DNA of 64,000 nucleotides from Ferrovibrio sp. (GCF_029255545.1 NZ_JANLJJ010000015.1:23424-87423), one strand, 5' to 3'; counted from the stretch's first letter, positions 13,056 through 23,322 are shown. Numbers and translations are program-made. The notes: a model not told the origin generated them from the sequence alone.

Positions 13056-13955
13056 TCAGGCCGCCCTTGAGGCGCTTTTGCGATACGCGGCAGCATACAG
13101 CCAGTCGGCCAGTTCGGCCCAGCGCTCATCCGGCATGTCGCGCTTGAAGAAACCGAAATGACCGATGCGCTGCAGGCCCCAGTCGCGCGGGGCGACATGC
13201 AGGCGCTCCACCCGCGCCCCGGCATAGGTCTGGGCCAGGGCGTCGACGCCGCGTTTCGGGCCAAAATCGACATCGTCGGCGAAGCTGATCATGCGCATGG
13301 GCGCGCGCAGGCGGCGGTTCTGCGGCTGCAGCGGCTTGCCGGCATCGTCGGACATGTAATGCGGCGTGCGGCACCAGCGCGCCCAGTCCAGCGCCACGCC
13401 GCGCGGCAGCGGCTCGCCGCCCAGCATGCGGCCCGGCACATGGCCGCGCACAGCGACCGTCAGCGGCATGGCGACATACCAGATCGAGACGAGCCGGACC
13501 TGATGCTTGAACGGCCAATGCCGCCAGTAGCCCTGCTGCGCGCCGATGGTGACGGCGGCAGCCAGGTCCTCGGCACGCGGCAGCAGGCCAAGGGCCTGGC
13601 CGCCGAAGGAATGGCCCATCATGCAGGGCCGCGCCTCGGGGAAACGCCTGCTGAGGAAATCGGCCGCCGCCGGAATGTCGTGGCGGGCCCAGTCGAGCAT
13701 GCGCGGCGCCGGGGCGCCCGGACTCTGCGGCGACCCGCCGATGCCGCGATAATCGAAATTCAGCGCGGCGAAGCCGCGTCCGGCCATATAGGCGGCGAAG
13801 GCATCGTAATAACCACGCGGTACGCCGGTGGCGCCATTGATCTGCAGGGTCAGGCCATTGGCCTGCGCCGGCGGCGGCACGAACAGGCGGGCAGACAGCT
13901 GCTGGCCGTCGGCGGCCGCAAGGGTGACGGATTCGGAGTGGACCATGTCGCTCAT
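13056..13955 (-). CDS. Alpha/beta hydrolase (paralog of 10714..11661)
   Basis: [54 protein letters not shown]; near-colinear with the 10714 ORF. Confidence 0.82.
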   Translation of the reverse strand: MSDMVHSESVTLAAADGQQLSARLFVPPPAQANGLTLQINGATGVPRGYYDAFAAYMAGRGFAALNFDYRGIGGSPQSPGAPAPRMLDWARHDIPAAADFLSRRFPEARPCMMGHSFGGQALGLLPRAEDLAAAVTIGAQQGYWRHWPFKHQVRLVSIWYVAMPLTVAVRGHVPGRMLGGEPLPRGVALDWARWCRTPHYMSDDAGKPLQPQNRRLRAPMRMISFADDVDFGPKRGVDALAQTYAGARVERLHVAPRDWGLQRIGHFGFFKRDMPDERWAELADWLYAAAYRKSASRAA

Positions 13956-14043
13956 GCGCGATCTATAAGCGTGGTCCGGCGGCGCCGGCAAATGCAAACG
14001 GCCCGGCTTCGGATGAAATCATTTCATCTCGCCACGGACCGGA

Positions 14044-15369
14044 CTATCCCATCACCGCCCCGACCAGCCAGTAACTCAGCGTCGGGAAGGCCGCCACCAG
14101 CACGACCCGCACCGCTTCCGAGCACAGGAAGGGCACGATGCCGGCGAAGATGTCGCGATGCGGGATGTCGCGCGCCAGCATCGAGATGATGAACAGGTTC
14201 AGCCCGACCGGCGGCGTGATCATGCCCAGCTCGACCACGATCAGGGTGAGGATGCCGAACCATAGCGCCTGCTGCTCCGGCAGCAGGCCGAAATCCAGCG
14301 CCATCACGGCCGGGAAGATGATCGGCACGGTGAGCAGGATCATCGACAAGCTGTCCATCACGCAGCCGAGGATGAGGTAGATCACGATGATGACGATCAG
14401 GATCGCGTAGGGCGCGATGCCGGCCGCCGAGATCCACTCGGCCATATGGGTCGGCACCCGGGTCAGGGCCAGCGCCACGTTGAACAGGTCGGCGCCGAAC
14501 ACGATGGCGCAGATCATCGCGGTGGCCGCCGCGGTTTCCAGGCTGGCATCGACCAGGCCGCGCCAGCGCAGGCCGCCGAACAGCACCGCGACCAGGCCGG
14601 TGATGACGGCGCCAACCGCCGCGCCTTCCGTCGGCGTGAACAGCCCGCCATAGATGCCGCCCAGCACGATGCCGAAAATCGCCACCACATGACCGACTTT
14701 CTTCAGCGCCTGCAGCCGCTCGCGCAGCGGCAGCCGCTCGCGCAGCGGTCCCGCCGATGCCGGGAACAGCCGCACATAGACCATGATGGCGATGATGAAG
14801 CCGACCACGGCGATCAGGCCCGGCACGGTGGCGGCGAGGAACAGCTTGACCACATTCTGCTCGGTGAGGATGGCATAGATGATCAGCACCACCGAAGGCG
14901 GGATCAGGATGCCGAGCGTGCCGCCGGCGGCCAACGTGCCGGCCGACAGCGCGTTGGAATAGCCGTGCCGGCGCATTTCCGGCAGGGCGAAACGCGACAT
15001 CGCCGAGGCCGTGGCCAGCGACGAGCCGCAGATCGCGCCGAACCCGGCGCAGCCCAGGATGGTGGAAATCGCCAGGCCGCCACGGCGATGGCCGACCCAG
15101 GCATTGCAGGTGGCGAACAATTCCTGGCTGATGCCGGCCCGTGCCGCGAAATTGCCCATCAGCAGGAACAGCGGCACCACCGAAAGGTCGTAGGAGACGA
15201 ACAGTGAGCTGAGCGAGCCCTTCAGGTAGTTCAGCAATGGCGGCGCGCCGACCAGCGTGACATAGCCGACCGCGCCGACCAGCGCCATCGAGAGGAAGAT
15301 CGGCATCCTGATGACCATCAGCGCCAGCATGGCCAGGATCATCACCAGGCCGATTTCAACCGGACTCAT
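14044..15369 (-). CDS. TRAP transporter large permease (DctM)
   Basis: 441 aa hydrophobic; AICGSSLATASAMSRFALPEMRRHGYSNALSAGTLAAGGTLGILIPPSVVLIIYAI. Confidence 0.92.
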   Translation of the reverse strand: MSPVEIGLVMILAMLALMVIRMPIFLSMALVGAVGYVTLVGAPPLLNYLKGSLSSLFVSYDLSVVPLFLLMGNFAARAGISQELFATCNAWVGHRRGGLAISTILGCAGFGAICGSSLATASAMSRFALPEMRRHGYSNALSAGTLAAGGTLGILIPPSVVLIIYAILTEQNVVKLFLAATVPGLIAVVGFIIAIMVYVRLFPASAGPLRERLPLRERLQALKKVGHVVAIFGIVLGGIYGGLFTPTEGAAVGAVITGLVAVLFGGLRWRGLVDASLETAAATAMICAIVFGADLFNVALALTRVPTHMAEWISAAGIAPYAILIVIIVIYLILGCVMDSLSMILLTVPIIFPAVMALDFGLLPEQQALWFGILTLIVVELGMITPPVGLNLFIISMLARDIPHRDIFAGIVPFLCSEAVRVVLVAAFPTLSYWLVGAVMG

Positions 15370-15381
15370 ACGGAAGCCTCG

Positions 15382-15897
15382 TTACGCGATATTGCGGGGA
15401 CGGAACAGCGCCAGCACGTCGAGCGCGGCCAGCCAGGCGGTGCCGGCCACGCCGAGCAGCGCCGCCACCGATACCAGGCCAAGCGGAATCTGCAGCATGG
15501 CGGTGACGTCGTTATTCTCGAATGTCTCGATCATGCCGAGCCAGAGCCGCCAGCAGAGCAGCGCGGCCGAAACCGCCAGCACCACCGACCACAGCGCATC
15601 GAGCGGATCGCGGATCGATCGCGGCAGCCCGTCGGTGAAAATGCCGATCACCACATGGGCGCGGTTCGACTGGCAATAGGGAAAAAACAGCAGGATGGCC
15701 AGGCCGCTGCCGACCGAGAGAATCTCGAAATCGCCGCGCACCTGGCCGTTCACCGTCAGCCGCAGGCCAACCGACAACGTGGCGGCGATCGCCGCCGCCA
15801 GCAGGATCAGGCTGCCCAGCACGGCCAGGAAAGCGGCGATGCGGTCGGCCAGCCGCGGCGGACGGGCCGCCGCGGCATCGAAAGGCATTTCACTCAT
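15382..15897 (-). CDS. TRAP transporter small permease (DctQ)
   Basis: Four TM segments; between dctM and dctP. Confidence 0.85.
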   Translation of the reverse strand: MSEMPFDAAAARPPRLADRIAAFLAVLGSLILLAAAIAATLSVGLRLTVNGQVRGDFEILSVGSGLAILLFFPYCQSNRAHVVIGIFTDGLPRSIRDPLDALWSVVLAVSAALLCWRLWLGMIETFENNDVTAMLQIPLGLVSVAALLGVAGTAWLAALDVLALFRPRNIA

Positions 15898-15910
15898 GAT
15901 AAACCGCTGA

Positions 15911-17035
15911 TCAGGCCATCTTGGCGTATTTGTCCACCAGCCGGTCGGCGGTTTCGACCAGCATCTTGCCGTCGAACCCCTTCTTGTTCAGGGTGTCGAT
16001 CCACTGCGCGGTCAGCGGCGCCACGGTATCGCGCCAGCGTTTGGCCTCGGCCACCGAAATCGTGGTGAAGGTGGCGCCGGCCTTTTCGCACAGGCTGCGG
16101 CCGAACGCATCGCCGGCATCGAAATCGGCGCCGAATTTCCGCGCCATCGCCGCGCCGGAATTGGCATCGATCACCTTGCGCAGATCGTCCGGCAGCTTCT
16201 CGTATTTCTGCAGGTTCATGGCGAAGACCATCGGCACCGTGTAGAAATTGCGGCCGCCCTTGGCGACTTCGGCGAAACAGTTGGCCAGCTCGTGCAGCTT
16301 GAAGGCCGGCACGATCTCGTAGGGCAGCGCCACGCCATCGGCGACGCCCTTGGACAGATTCTGCGCCACTTCGGTGACCGGGAAGAACACGCCGTTGGCG
16401 CCCATCATGGAGATCGCCTCGGTGATGATCTGGTTGCCGCCGCGGATGCGCAGGCCCTTCAGATCCTCCATCTTCTCGATCTTCTTGCCCTTGGTCATGA
16501 ACAGGCCGGGACTCTGCGCCCACCAGGCGATCGGCTTGCAGAAGGCGAATTCCTTGGCGCCCACGGTATTCATGTATTCGTGAATCGACTGGCTGGTCTG
16601 CGTCGAGTTGGTGATCAAGAACGGCAGCGTCCAGGTCTCCAGCACCGGATAGCGGCCGGGCTGGTAATGCGGCAGGGCCCAGACGAAATCGGCGCCGCCG
16701 CCTTTCAGCTGGTCGAGCAGCTCGGGCGGCTTGCCGCCCAGCGACATGGCTGGAAAAATCTGCACGTCGATGCGGCCGCCGGATTCCTTCATCACCTTCT
16801 CGGCCCAGGGCTGGAACATCGTCTTATGCGCGGTCGAGACCGGCGGCAGCATGTGATGCAGCCGCAGGGTCACCTCGGCGGCTTTCAGGTCGCGGATCAC
16901 CGCCGGCGCGGCCACGGCCCCGCCGATCAGGGCGATGGCATGGCGGCGGCTGATCCGGCGCGCCTTTGCATGCCGGGAATCAGAAGACTGGGAATCCGAA
17001 GACAGGGTTTTGGTGGCAGTCGGGCTGCGTGTCAT
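15911..17035 (-). CDS. TRAP transporter substrate-binding protein (DctP)
   Basis: EVTLRLHHMLPPVSTAHKTMFQPWAEKVMKESGGRIDVQIFPAMSLGGKPPELLDQLKGGGADFVW. Confidence 0.9.
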   Translation of the reverse strand: MTRSPTATKTLSSDSQSSDSRHAKARRISRRHAIALIGGAVAAPAVIRDLKAAEVTLRLHHMLPPVSTAHKTMFQPWAEKVMKESGGRIDVQIFPAMSLGGKPPELLDQLKGGGADFVWALPHYQPGRYPVLETWTLPFLITNSTQTSQSIHEYMNTVGAKEFAFCKPIAWWAQSPGLFMTKGKKIEKMEDLKGLRIRGGNQIITEAISMMGANGVFFPVTEVAQNLSKGVADGVALPYEIVPAFKLHELANCFAEVAKGGRNFYTVPMVFAMNLQKYEKLPDDLRKVIDANSGAAMARKFGADFDAGDAFGRSLCEKAGATFTTISVAEAKRWRDTVAPLTAQWIDTLNKKGFDGKMLVETADRLVDKYAKMA

Positions 17036-17142
17036 GGCTGTTTCCTCCGCTTGCGGTTTTTGCCGGCGCCCTGGCGCCGCCGCTTCACATCCGGAATTTA
17101 CTATGACTAACAATAATTATGAATACAAATTATTTTCTGGCG

Positions 17143-18096
17143 TCACAATTTTTTGACGCTGCGGCGGCGCGGCTTTGCGGCCGGGGCGGCCGGCAGGAAG
17201 GGTTGCATCTGTTCGTTGGCGCGCCGCATCAGGTCGAGCAGCCAGTCGCGCAAGGCCTGCAGGGCCGGCCGCTCGGCATCGGTCCGGCGGCAGACGAACC
17301 AGTAGCCATGCTCGGCCGGCACCACGACCGGAAACGGCATGACCAGGCGCCCGCTGGCCAGGCGCGGCGCGATCAGCGGCACCACGGCCGGCGCGATGCC
17401 TAAGCCCTGCTCGGCCGCCTCGATCATCTGGGTGACGCTGTCGACCCAGACCTCGCGGCCCGCCGTCACGCCATCGATGCCGGCCGCCCGCAGCCAGCGC
17501 GGCCAGGCATCGGCGAAGGTGGACAGATGGATCAGCGTCTGGCCCCGCAGGTCGCGCGGGGCCTTCAGCCTTGCCGCCAGTTTCGGCGCGCAGACCAGGG
17601 TGGTGGCGAGATCGGTGATCTTCACCGCCGTCAGGCCGGGCCAGCGGCCATCGCCGTAGCGCACCGCGGCGTCGATCGCATCGCGGGCAAAATCGGCATG
17701 GCGCGGCGAGGATTCGACGAACAGCCGCAGGCCCGGCCGGCTTTCCAGGAATTCCGCCAGGTTGGGGATGATCCAGGTGGCGGCCACGTTGGGCACGGCC
17801 GACAGCCGCAGATCCTCGGCATGCGGCGTCTGGCCGATCCGCAGCGAGGCCTGCGCCACCTGGTCGAAGGCCTTGCGCACCGTGCTGAAATAATCCTGGC
17901 CGGCTTCGGTCAGGCGGATTTCGCGATTGAGCCGGCGGAACAGGCTGAGGCCCAGATGCTGCTCGATCTGCTTGACGCGATGGCTGATCGCCGAGGGCGT
18001 CAGGTTGAGCTCGGCGGCGGCCGCCTTGAAGCTTAAATGCCGGGCGGCGGCGTCGAAGGCCTCGAGGGCCAGCAGGGGCGGCAGGCGTTTGGCCAT
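17143..18096 (-). CDS. LysR-family transcriptional regulator (GcvA-like)
   Basis: LPPLLALEAFDAAARHLSFKAAAAELNLTPSAISHRVKQIEQHLGLSLFRRLNREIRLTEAGQDYF. Confidence 0.92.
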   Translation of the reverse strand: MAKRLPPLLALEAFDAAARHLSFKAAAAELNLTPSAISHRVKQIEQHLGLSLFRRLNREIRLTEAGQDYFSTVRKAFDQVAQASLRIGQTPHAEDLRLSAVPNVAATWIIPNLAEFLESRPGLRLFVESSPRHADFARDAIDAAVRYGDGRWPGLTAVKITDLATTLVCAPKLAARLKAPRDLRGQTLIHLSTFADAWPRWLRAAGIDGVTAGREVWVDSVTQMIEAAEQGLGIAPAVVPLIAPRLASGRLVMPFPVVVPAEHGYWFVCRRTDAERPALQALRDWLLDLMRRANEQMQPFLPAAPAAKPRRRSVKKL

Positions 18097-18169
18097 GGCG
18101 CCAGATTAGGCCGATTCAGCCGGATGGGAAGCCGTGACGTGGCGGCAGCCCCTGCCGCAGCGGCAACGG

Positions 18170-19051
18170 TCAGAGCATCTTCGGATCGAGCTTGGCGCGG
18201 TAGCAGGCGGCCGTCAGCGTATTCTGCAGCAGGCAGGCGATCGTCATCGGACCAACCCCGCCGGGCACCGGCGTGATCACGCCGGCGACCTCGACGGCGG
18301 AGGCATAATGCACGTCGCCGATCAGCTTGGTCTTGCCGTCGTCTTTCGGTACGCGGTTGATGCCCACATCGATCACGGCAGCACCACGCTTGAGCCATTC
18401 GCCGCGCACCATCTCGGGCCGGCCCACGGCGGCGATCACGATATCGGCCTGTTTGCAGAGCGCGGGCAGGTCGCGGGAGCGTGAATGGGCGATCGTCACC
18501 GTGGCATTGCCGGCCAGCAGCAGGCCGGCGACCGGGCGGCCCACGAGAATCGAGCGGCCGATCACCAGCGCGTTGGCGCCGGCGACGTCCACGCCCGCTT
18601 TCTCCAGCAGGATCATGCAGCCCAGCGGCGTGCAGGGCGTGAGCGCCTCCATGCCCTGGGCCAGCTTGCCGGCATTCACCGGATGCAGGCCATCAACATC
18701 CTTCGCCGGGTCGATCGCCTCGATGATCGCCTGGGTGTCGATATGCTTAGGGAGGGGCATCTGCACCAGGATGCCGTCCACGGCGGGATCGGCATTCAGC
18801 CGCGCCACCACGTTGAGCAGGTCGCGCTGGCTGGTGCTTTCGGGCAGCTTGATTTCATCAGAGACCATGCCGGCCTCGCGCGTCTGCACGCCCTTGTTGC
18901 GCACATAGACTTCCGAGGCCGGATCGGTGCCGACCAGCACCACGGTCAGGCCCGGCAGGCGGCCGGTTTTCGCCTGAAAGCGCTTCACCCGCGCCGCCAC
19001 CTCTTCGCGCAAAGCCGCCGCTACCGCCTTGCCGTCCAGAATGATCGTCAT
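18170..19051 (-). CDS. folD: Bifunctional methylenetetrahydrofolate dehydrogenase/cyclohydrolase FolD
   Basis: [22 protein letters not shown]...[13 protein letters not shown]...[10 protein letters not shown]...[17 protein letters not shown]...DVGINRV...[12 protein letters not shown]. Confidence 0.96.
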   Translation of the reverse strand: MTIILDGKAVAAALREEVAARVKRFQAKTGRLPGLTVVLVGTDPASEVYVRNKGVQTREAGMVSDEIKLPESTSQRDLLNVVARLNADPAVDGILVQMPLPKHIDTQAIIEAIDPAKDVDGLHPVNAGKLAQGMEALTPCTPLGCMILLEKAGVDVAGANALVIGRSILVGRPVAGLLLAGNATVTIAHSRSRDLPALCKQADIVIAAVGRPEMVRGEWLKRGAAVIDVGINRVPKDDGKTKLIGDVHYASAVEVAGVITPVPGGVGPMTIACLLQNTLTAACYRAKLDPKML

Positions 19052-19055
19052 GCCG

Positions 19056-19424
19056 TCACCTCTTCGTGAATGTGGCAAGCCAGGCGATCAGCGCCGCTTC
19101 CAGCGCGGCCGGATCGCCGGCGATGTGGATCTGCTTGTGCCGGTCGGTGGCGCCGGCGACGATCTCGAAATCCCGCCCCGGCAGTTTAAGGCTTTTCGCC
19201 AGCAGCTTCAGCAGGGCGGCATTGGCCTTGCCGTCTTCCGGCACGGCGGTGACGCGGGCGGCCAGCTCCATGCCTCCGTCGGCGGTGGGTTTCACGCCCT
19301 CGACGGCGTCGCGGCCACCCTTGGGCGTGAGGCGCACGAACAGCCGCAGGCCGCCGGCCTGGCGTTTCCAGGGCTGGGGCGGGTCGCCCGGGGCAGGCCG
19401 GGCCGTCAGGCCAGGTATTCCCAC
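19056..19424 (-). CDS. DUF167 (YggU) family protein
   Basis: [19 protein letters not shown]...[52 protein letters not shown] start overlapping yggT is plausible but uncertain. Confidence 0.75.
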   Translation of the reverse strand: MGIPGLTARPAPGDPPQPWKRQAGGLRLFVRLTPKGGRDAVEGVKPTADGGMELAARVTAVPEDGKANAALLKLLAKSLKLPGRDFEIVAGATDRHKQIHIAGDPAALEAALIAWLATFTKR

Positions 19425-19684
19425 AGCAGGTTGCGGATGAAGATCAGCAGCAGGATCAGCACCACCGGCGACAGGTCGATGCCGCCCAGGTTGGGCAGGA
19501 TGCGGCGGATCGGCCGCAGCACCGGCTCGGTGATGCGATAGAGGAAATCGCCGATCGCGTAGACCACGCGGTTGCGCGTGTTGATCACGTTGAAGGCGAC
19601 GAGCCAGCTCAGGATGGCCGAGGCGATCAGCACCCACATATAGAGGTTCAGCACCATATCGATCAGGACGATCAGCGAATGCAC
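19406..19684 (-). CDS. YggT family protein
   Basis: [80 protein letters not shown] (GTG start). Confidence 0.85.
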   Translation of the reverse strand: MHSLIVLIDMVLNLYMWVLIASAILSWLVAFNVINTRNRVVYAIGDFLYRITEPVLRPIRRILPNLGGIDLSPVVLILLLIFIRNLLWEYLA

Positions 19685-20032
19685 GTAACCCTCCGGGAGC
19701 GGCGGACCAGACCGGGCCGGACCGGGCCGCGGATGCGGCGGCCGGGCGGCGAGGCCATGGTCAGAGCGACACCGGGGAGTGATACCGGCAGGCGGGCGGA
19801 AACGCAACCGAGCGGCCGCCCGCCCGGGCGTAAATATGGGGACAACCACCGGGCCGCAAATGCCCGGCCGGATTGCGGAAACGGCGCGGCGCCCGGCGCC
19901 GGCCGGGCCCGGCCGGGCGGCATTTTGGCCCCTGAGGGTGTGGACAAAGCCCGGCCCGTTTGCTACTTGCTACCCGCCCGGCCGGGACCTTTGCGAAGTC
20001 CCCCTAAAATCTTACGGCCGGCGCGCCGGCTT

Positions 20033-20108
20033 GGGGCCGTAGCTCAGATGGGAGAGCGCCTCGTTCGCAATGAGGAGGTCAGGGGTTCGATTCCCCTCGG
20101 CTCCACCA
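20033..20108 (+). tRNA. tRNA-Ala, anticodon CGC, encoded CCA
   Basis: GGGGCCG TA GCTC AGATGGGA GAGC G CCTCG TTCGCAA TGAGG AGGTC AGGGG TTCGATT CCCCT CGGCTCC ACCA; full cloverleaf by eye. Confidence 0.93.
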
Positions 20109-20112
20109 ATTT
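20083..20112 (+). repeat. attL core at tRNA 3' end (island 1 left junction)
   Basis: GGGTTCGATTCCCCTCGGCTCCACCAATTT, exact 30-bp copy at 38907..38936; a longer 48-bp stretch (20062..20109) recurs at 56349..56396. Confidence 0.9.
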
Positions 20113-20183
20113 CACACGGATCAATGCTTTAGCGGCTGCTGCCTGGCGACTGTTACACATGGTTGCTACACAGAGGCAGGCGC

Positions 20184-21923
20184 ATGGCGCTCTCCACGAA
20201 TCTTGTACGGCGCGGCGGCATCTATTATTTCCGGTGCCGCGTCCCCAACGATCTCGTTGCCAGGCTCGGGCGGACTGAACTCAGCCGCTCTCTGGCCACT
20301 GCGAACCCGGACGTAGCCCGCCGGCGCGGTCGCTGGGCGGCGCATCTGGTTGAACAGGTCTGGTTACTGGTCCGCGAGTGCATGAGCCCCGAGCAGATTG
20401 ACGACGTGATCCGCCGCTGGTTGAAGGCGGAGCTTGATAAAGACGAAGTGGCGCGAACCAACACGGCTTTTGCCGGGGATTATGCCGCTCGTCATGGCGT
20501 TGACGTCAAAGCCGTCGCCCGCGAAATGATCGGGTCGGATGCGGCGGCGCAGATGGACGAGTGGCAGCGCCATGCCCTGGACGCCCGATGGGAAGAAGCC
20601 CAGCCCTGGGCCAACACCATCATCCGCGACCAGGGGCTGCCCATAGAGAAAGGCTCGGACAATTACCGGCTTCTCTGCCTACGCCTGCTGCCCGCCCTCG
20701 CCGATTTCCATGGCATTCGGTTGGAACGCTCCGAAGGCAACTGGAGCCACCAGATCGCGCTGCCCTCCGCGCCCATGGTCGCCCCCGAGCTTCTACCTTC
20801 TCCCAAAAAAGGCGGCCAACCACTAAAGGATGCGATTGGCGAGTACCTGACGAGCCTTAAGCGCCCAAATGGGCCGATTGAAAAACGCATCATGGAAATC
20901 AGGGGGTCCCTGAACCTGTTTTCTGGTTGGTTGGGAGAGGACACCGCCATTACGGCAGTAGATCGCGCGACCATGGGGCGCTTCCTGATGGCGCTGGAGA
21001 AGTTGCCGCCCAACTGGACCAAGCGCTTCAAGGGCAAGACCATCCATGAGGTTCTCGAAGCCATCGAGGGCTCCGGGGAGAAGCCACTGCGCTCGAACAC
21101 CATTAATGGACATTTGGGCGTTCTGACAGGTTTCTTTGACTGGTGCATTTCTACCGGCCAACTTGAAGCCGGCACCAATCCCGCAGTCGGCATTCGGGCA
21201 AAAGGCGGACACGATACCGCTCCTGAGAACCAACGAGCGTCCTTCACCGCAGAGGAAGTTCACACGCTGTTCCAATCGCCACTATATACCGGTTGCCGCA
21301 GCGAACGGTTTGCCACAACTCCAGGAACTCAAAAGCCCCGTAACTGGAAATTCTGGATTTTGCTGATCGCGGTCTTTACCGGCACGAGGATCAGTGAAAT
21401 CTGTCAGTTGCGGCCGGAAGACATCCGTGAAGTCCACGGGGTTTGGTGTTTCAGGTTCAACACCAAGGCAGGAAAGCGCCTAAAGACCAAGGCAAGCACT
21501 CGTGATCTCCCAATTCATCACGAACTGGTCAAGATAGGCTTACTAAAACTCGCTCAATCCCGGAAAGGGCAAAAGGAACTGTTACCTGATGTACCAGAGG
21601 CCGTTTACGGAGTTCCTGGGCATAAGCCATCGCGATGGGGCATTCGCTACCTCACCCGCATTCTCGGTAAAACAAACGAGGATGGGGAGAAATATGTGAA
21701 CCACGGATTGCGTCATACGATGGAGACAAAGTTGCGAGAAACGGAAGGCGTGGAGGAGTGGATGCAGCACGCCATCATGGGGCACAAGTACCACCATATT
21801 AGCGATCGCTACGGCAAGAAGCCGGTCCAGCGACTCGCCGCTGCAATGCAACGGGTGGATTTCGGGGTGGACTTTTCGCACCTCTACTTGGAAGGCGAGG
21901 AACAACCAACTCGTGAGTCATAA
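20184..21923 (+). CDS. Tyrosine recombinase/integrase of island 1
   Basis: MALSTNLVRRGGIYYFRCRVPNDLVARLGRTELSRSL (DUF6538-like N-term); TGTRISEICQLRPEDI...HGLRHTMETKLRETEGVEEWMQHAIMGHKYHHISDRYGKKP (catalytic R..HxxR..H..Y); next to the tRNA. Confidence 0.9.
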   Translation: MALSTNLVRRGGIYYFRCRVPNDLVARLGRTELSRSLATANPDVARRRGRWAAHLVEQVWLLVRECMSPEQIDDVIRRWLKAELDKDEVARTNTAFAGDYAARHGVDVKAVAREMIGSDAAAQMDEWQRHALDARWEEAQPWANTIIRDQGLPIEKGSDNYRLLCLRLLPALADFHGIRLERSEGNWSHQIALPSAPMVAPELLPSPKKGGQPLKDAIGEYLTSLKRPNGPIEKRIMEIRGSLNLFSGWLGEDTAITAVDRATMGRFLMALEKLPPNWTKRFKGKTIHEVLEAIEGSGEKPLRSNTINGHLGVLTGFFDWCISTGQLEAGTNPAVGIRAKGGHDTAPENQRASFTAEEVHTLFQSPLYTGCRSERFATTPGTQKPRNWKFWILLIAVFTGTRISEICQLRPEDIREVHGVWCFRFNTKAGKRLKTKASTRDLPIHHELVKIGLLKLAQSRKGQKELLPDVPEAVYGVPGHKPSRWGIRYLTRILGKTNEDGEKYVNHGLRHTMETKLRETEGVEEWMQHAIMGHKYHHISDRYGKKPVQRLAAAMQRVDFGVDFSHLYLEGEEQPTRES

Positions 21924-21953
21924 TTTATGAGTCATAAGTTTATGACTCATAAG
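21914..21953. promoter_or_regulatory. Tandem palindromic operator-like repeats (TTATGA[G/C]TCATAA)
   Basis: TGAGTCATAATTTATGAGTCATAAGTTTATGACTCATAAGTTTATG: two 15-bp repeats plus a partial copy, starting on the int1 stop codon. Confidence 0.5.
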
Positions 21954-22268
21954 TTTATGGCTTTTGGACTTTCTTACGTGTCGTGGAAAGAAAGTCGAGG
22001 CCAATCCTTAAAACCTGCCCATCATCCGATTGCCTGCTTTTCCAGGAAAATTCCGGCCGCGCCTGAAAGAGCCGCTCATAAAGCATTGATTTTCCATGGG
22101 CCGGATTTGGGTATTTTTGATGGGGTTTTCGGCGCTTTCCGAGCACGCTCAAAAATAAAATCGGGTCTCAACTCTCATAAAAAAACACGGCCTAATGCCT
22201 ACCCGTTCCTATTCCAACTGATGCCAGGAACGGGATCGGTTGGCGACCCGGATGCGGAATAGAGGGCC

Positions 22269-22778
22269 ATGAAGTCCGACTACGCGATCATCATCGAGCG
22301 CACCGCCTTCGAGGTGGCATTGTCGACCATGGTGACGGGCCACCGGCAGGCCCTCCGCGATCCCCACTGGTGTATGCTGCTGTCGCATGCATCCGGCCTC
22401 CAGGTCGAGACCGCCTGGCTGACAGCAACATTGGAGGGCGACGGGCAATGGTCCCGGCCTGTCAGGGCCGCCGCCCGCCTGCTGCTTCCCCTGGCCGGCA
22501 GGCTTGGATCGGCACCAAGCCTCCGCCTGCTGTATGTCTCGGAGCGGCTGTTCATCGATGGCCTGCCCGTGGAGGCCATGGACATGGGCATGTTCCGCCC
22601 GGCCTTTACCTCAGGGACGCGGATGCGGGCAGCCGTCCAGCGACAGCTCTTCCGTCCGGAGGCCCTGACGGGCAGGAAAGCCTCCTGGCACATCCAGGCG
22701 CCGCTCGCCTCCCTGCCGCTGTTCAGTGCGGACATGGGCGCAGAGATGGCCGGCAACCTGCCGGAGGAAGACCTGTGA
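22269..22778 (+). CDS. Hypothetical protein (island cargo)
   Basis: 169 aa ORF, GC-codon biased, overlapping start with the next ORF; no recognised family. Confidence 0.55.
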   Translation: MKSDYAIIIERTAFEVALSTMVTGHRQALRDPHWCMLLSHASGLQVETAWLTATLEGDGQWSRPVRAAARLLLPLAGRLGSAPSLRLLYVSERLFIDGLPVEAMDMGMFRPAFTSGTRMRAAVQRQLFRPEALTGRKASWHIQAPLASLPLFSADMGAEMAGNLPEEDL

Positions 22779-23017
22779 TCCTGACCGACACTTGGGCCGG
22801 CCTGATCGATCCGCCCAAACCATTCGGCGACAACGAAGCCGAATGGCTGCACTTCATCGACGACCTGAAGTCGCTGCCCCAGTGTTCCTTCATCGTGCAG
22901 TCAGAACTCTATGCTGCCCGCGAGCAGCTGAGGGACATACGGGCGAGGCAGCGTGGGCAGCAACCGCCCAGATGGACGCCGCGCCTGGTCGAGACCCAGC
23001 TGGAACTGCCGTTCTGA
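22775..23017 (+). CDS. Small hypothetical protein (GTG start overlapping upstream stop)
   Basis: VILTDTWAGLIDPPKPFGDNEAEWLHFIDDLKSLPQCSFIVQSELYAAREQLRDIRARQRGQ...; translationally coupled. Confidence 0.45.
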   Translation: MILTDTWAGLIDPPKPFGDNEAEWLHFIDDLKSLPQCSFIVQSELYAAREQLRDIRARQRGQQPPRWTPRLVETQLELPF

Positions 23018-23322
23018 GGGGGTAGCACCACACGCGGCCGTTTCACCCAGGCTGCATCCATGACAGGATGCCCTCGGCGGGCGATACCGGCGTGCGTTTT
23101 GGACGTGCAAGGCCAGGCTCAACCTGGGCATCGGCCCCTCCGGACGGCCCGCCAACCATCTTCCGTGCTGCCTTCTGCTGAAGGCCAGTGTTGCGCCATA
23201 TGGGATGGCTGGTAAGCGCGTTTATTTCGTCTTACAGCGCTTCCATGACGCTACCCGTTGGCGCCCTAGCCAATTGAGACCGGATGCGCCCAGCGCTCAT
23301 ATCATCGCCGGGAAATCGATAA

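Noticed and set aside
21927-22262. 111-aa ORF after int1
   Set aside because: Starts inside the palindromic repeats, atypical composition and no domain; more likely non-coding.
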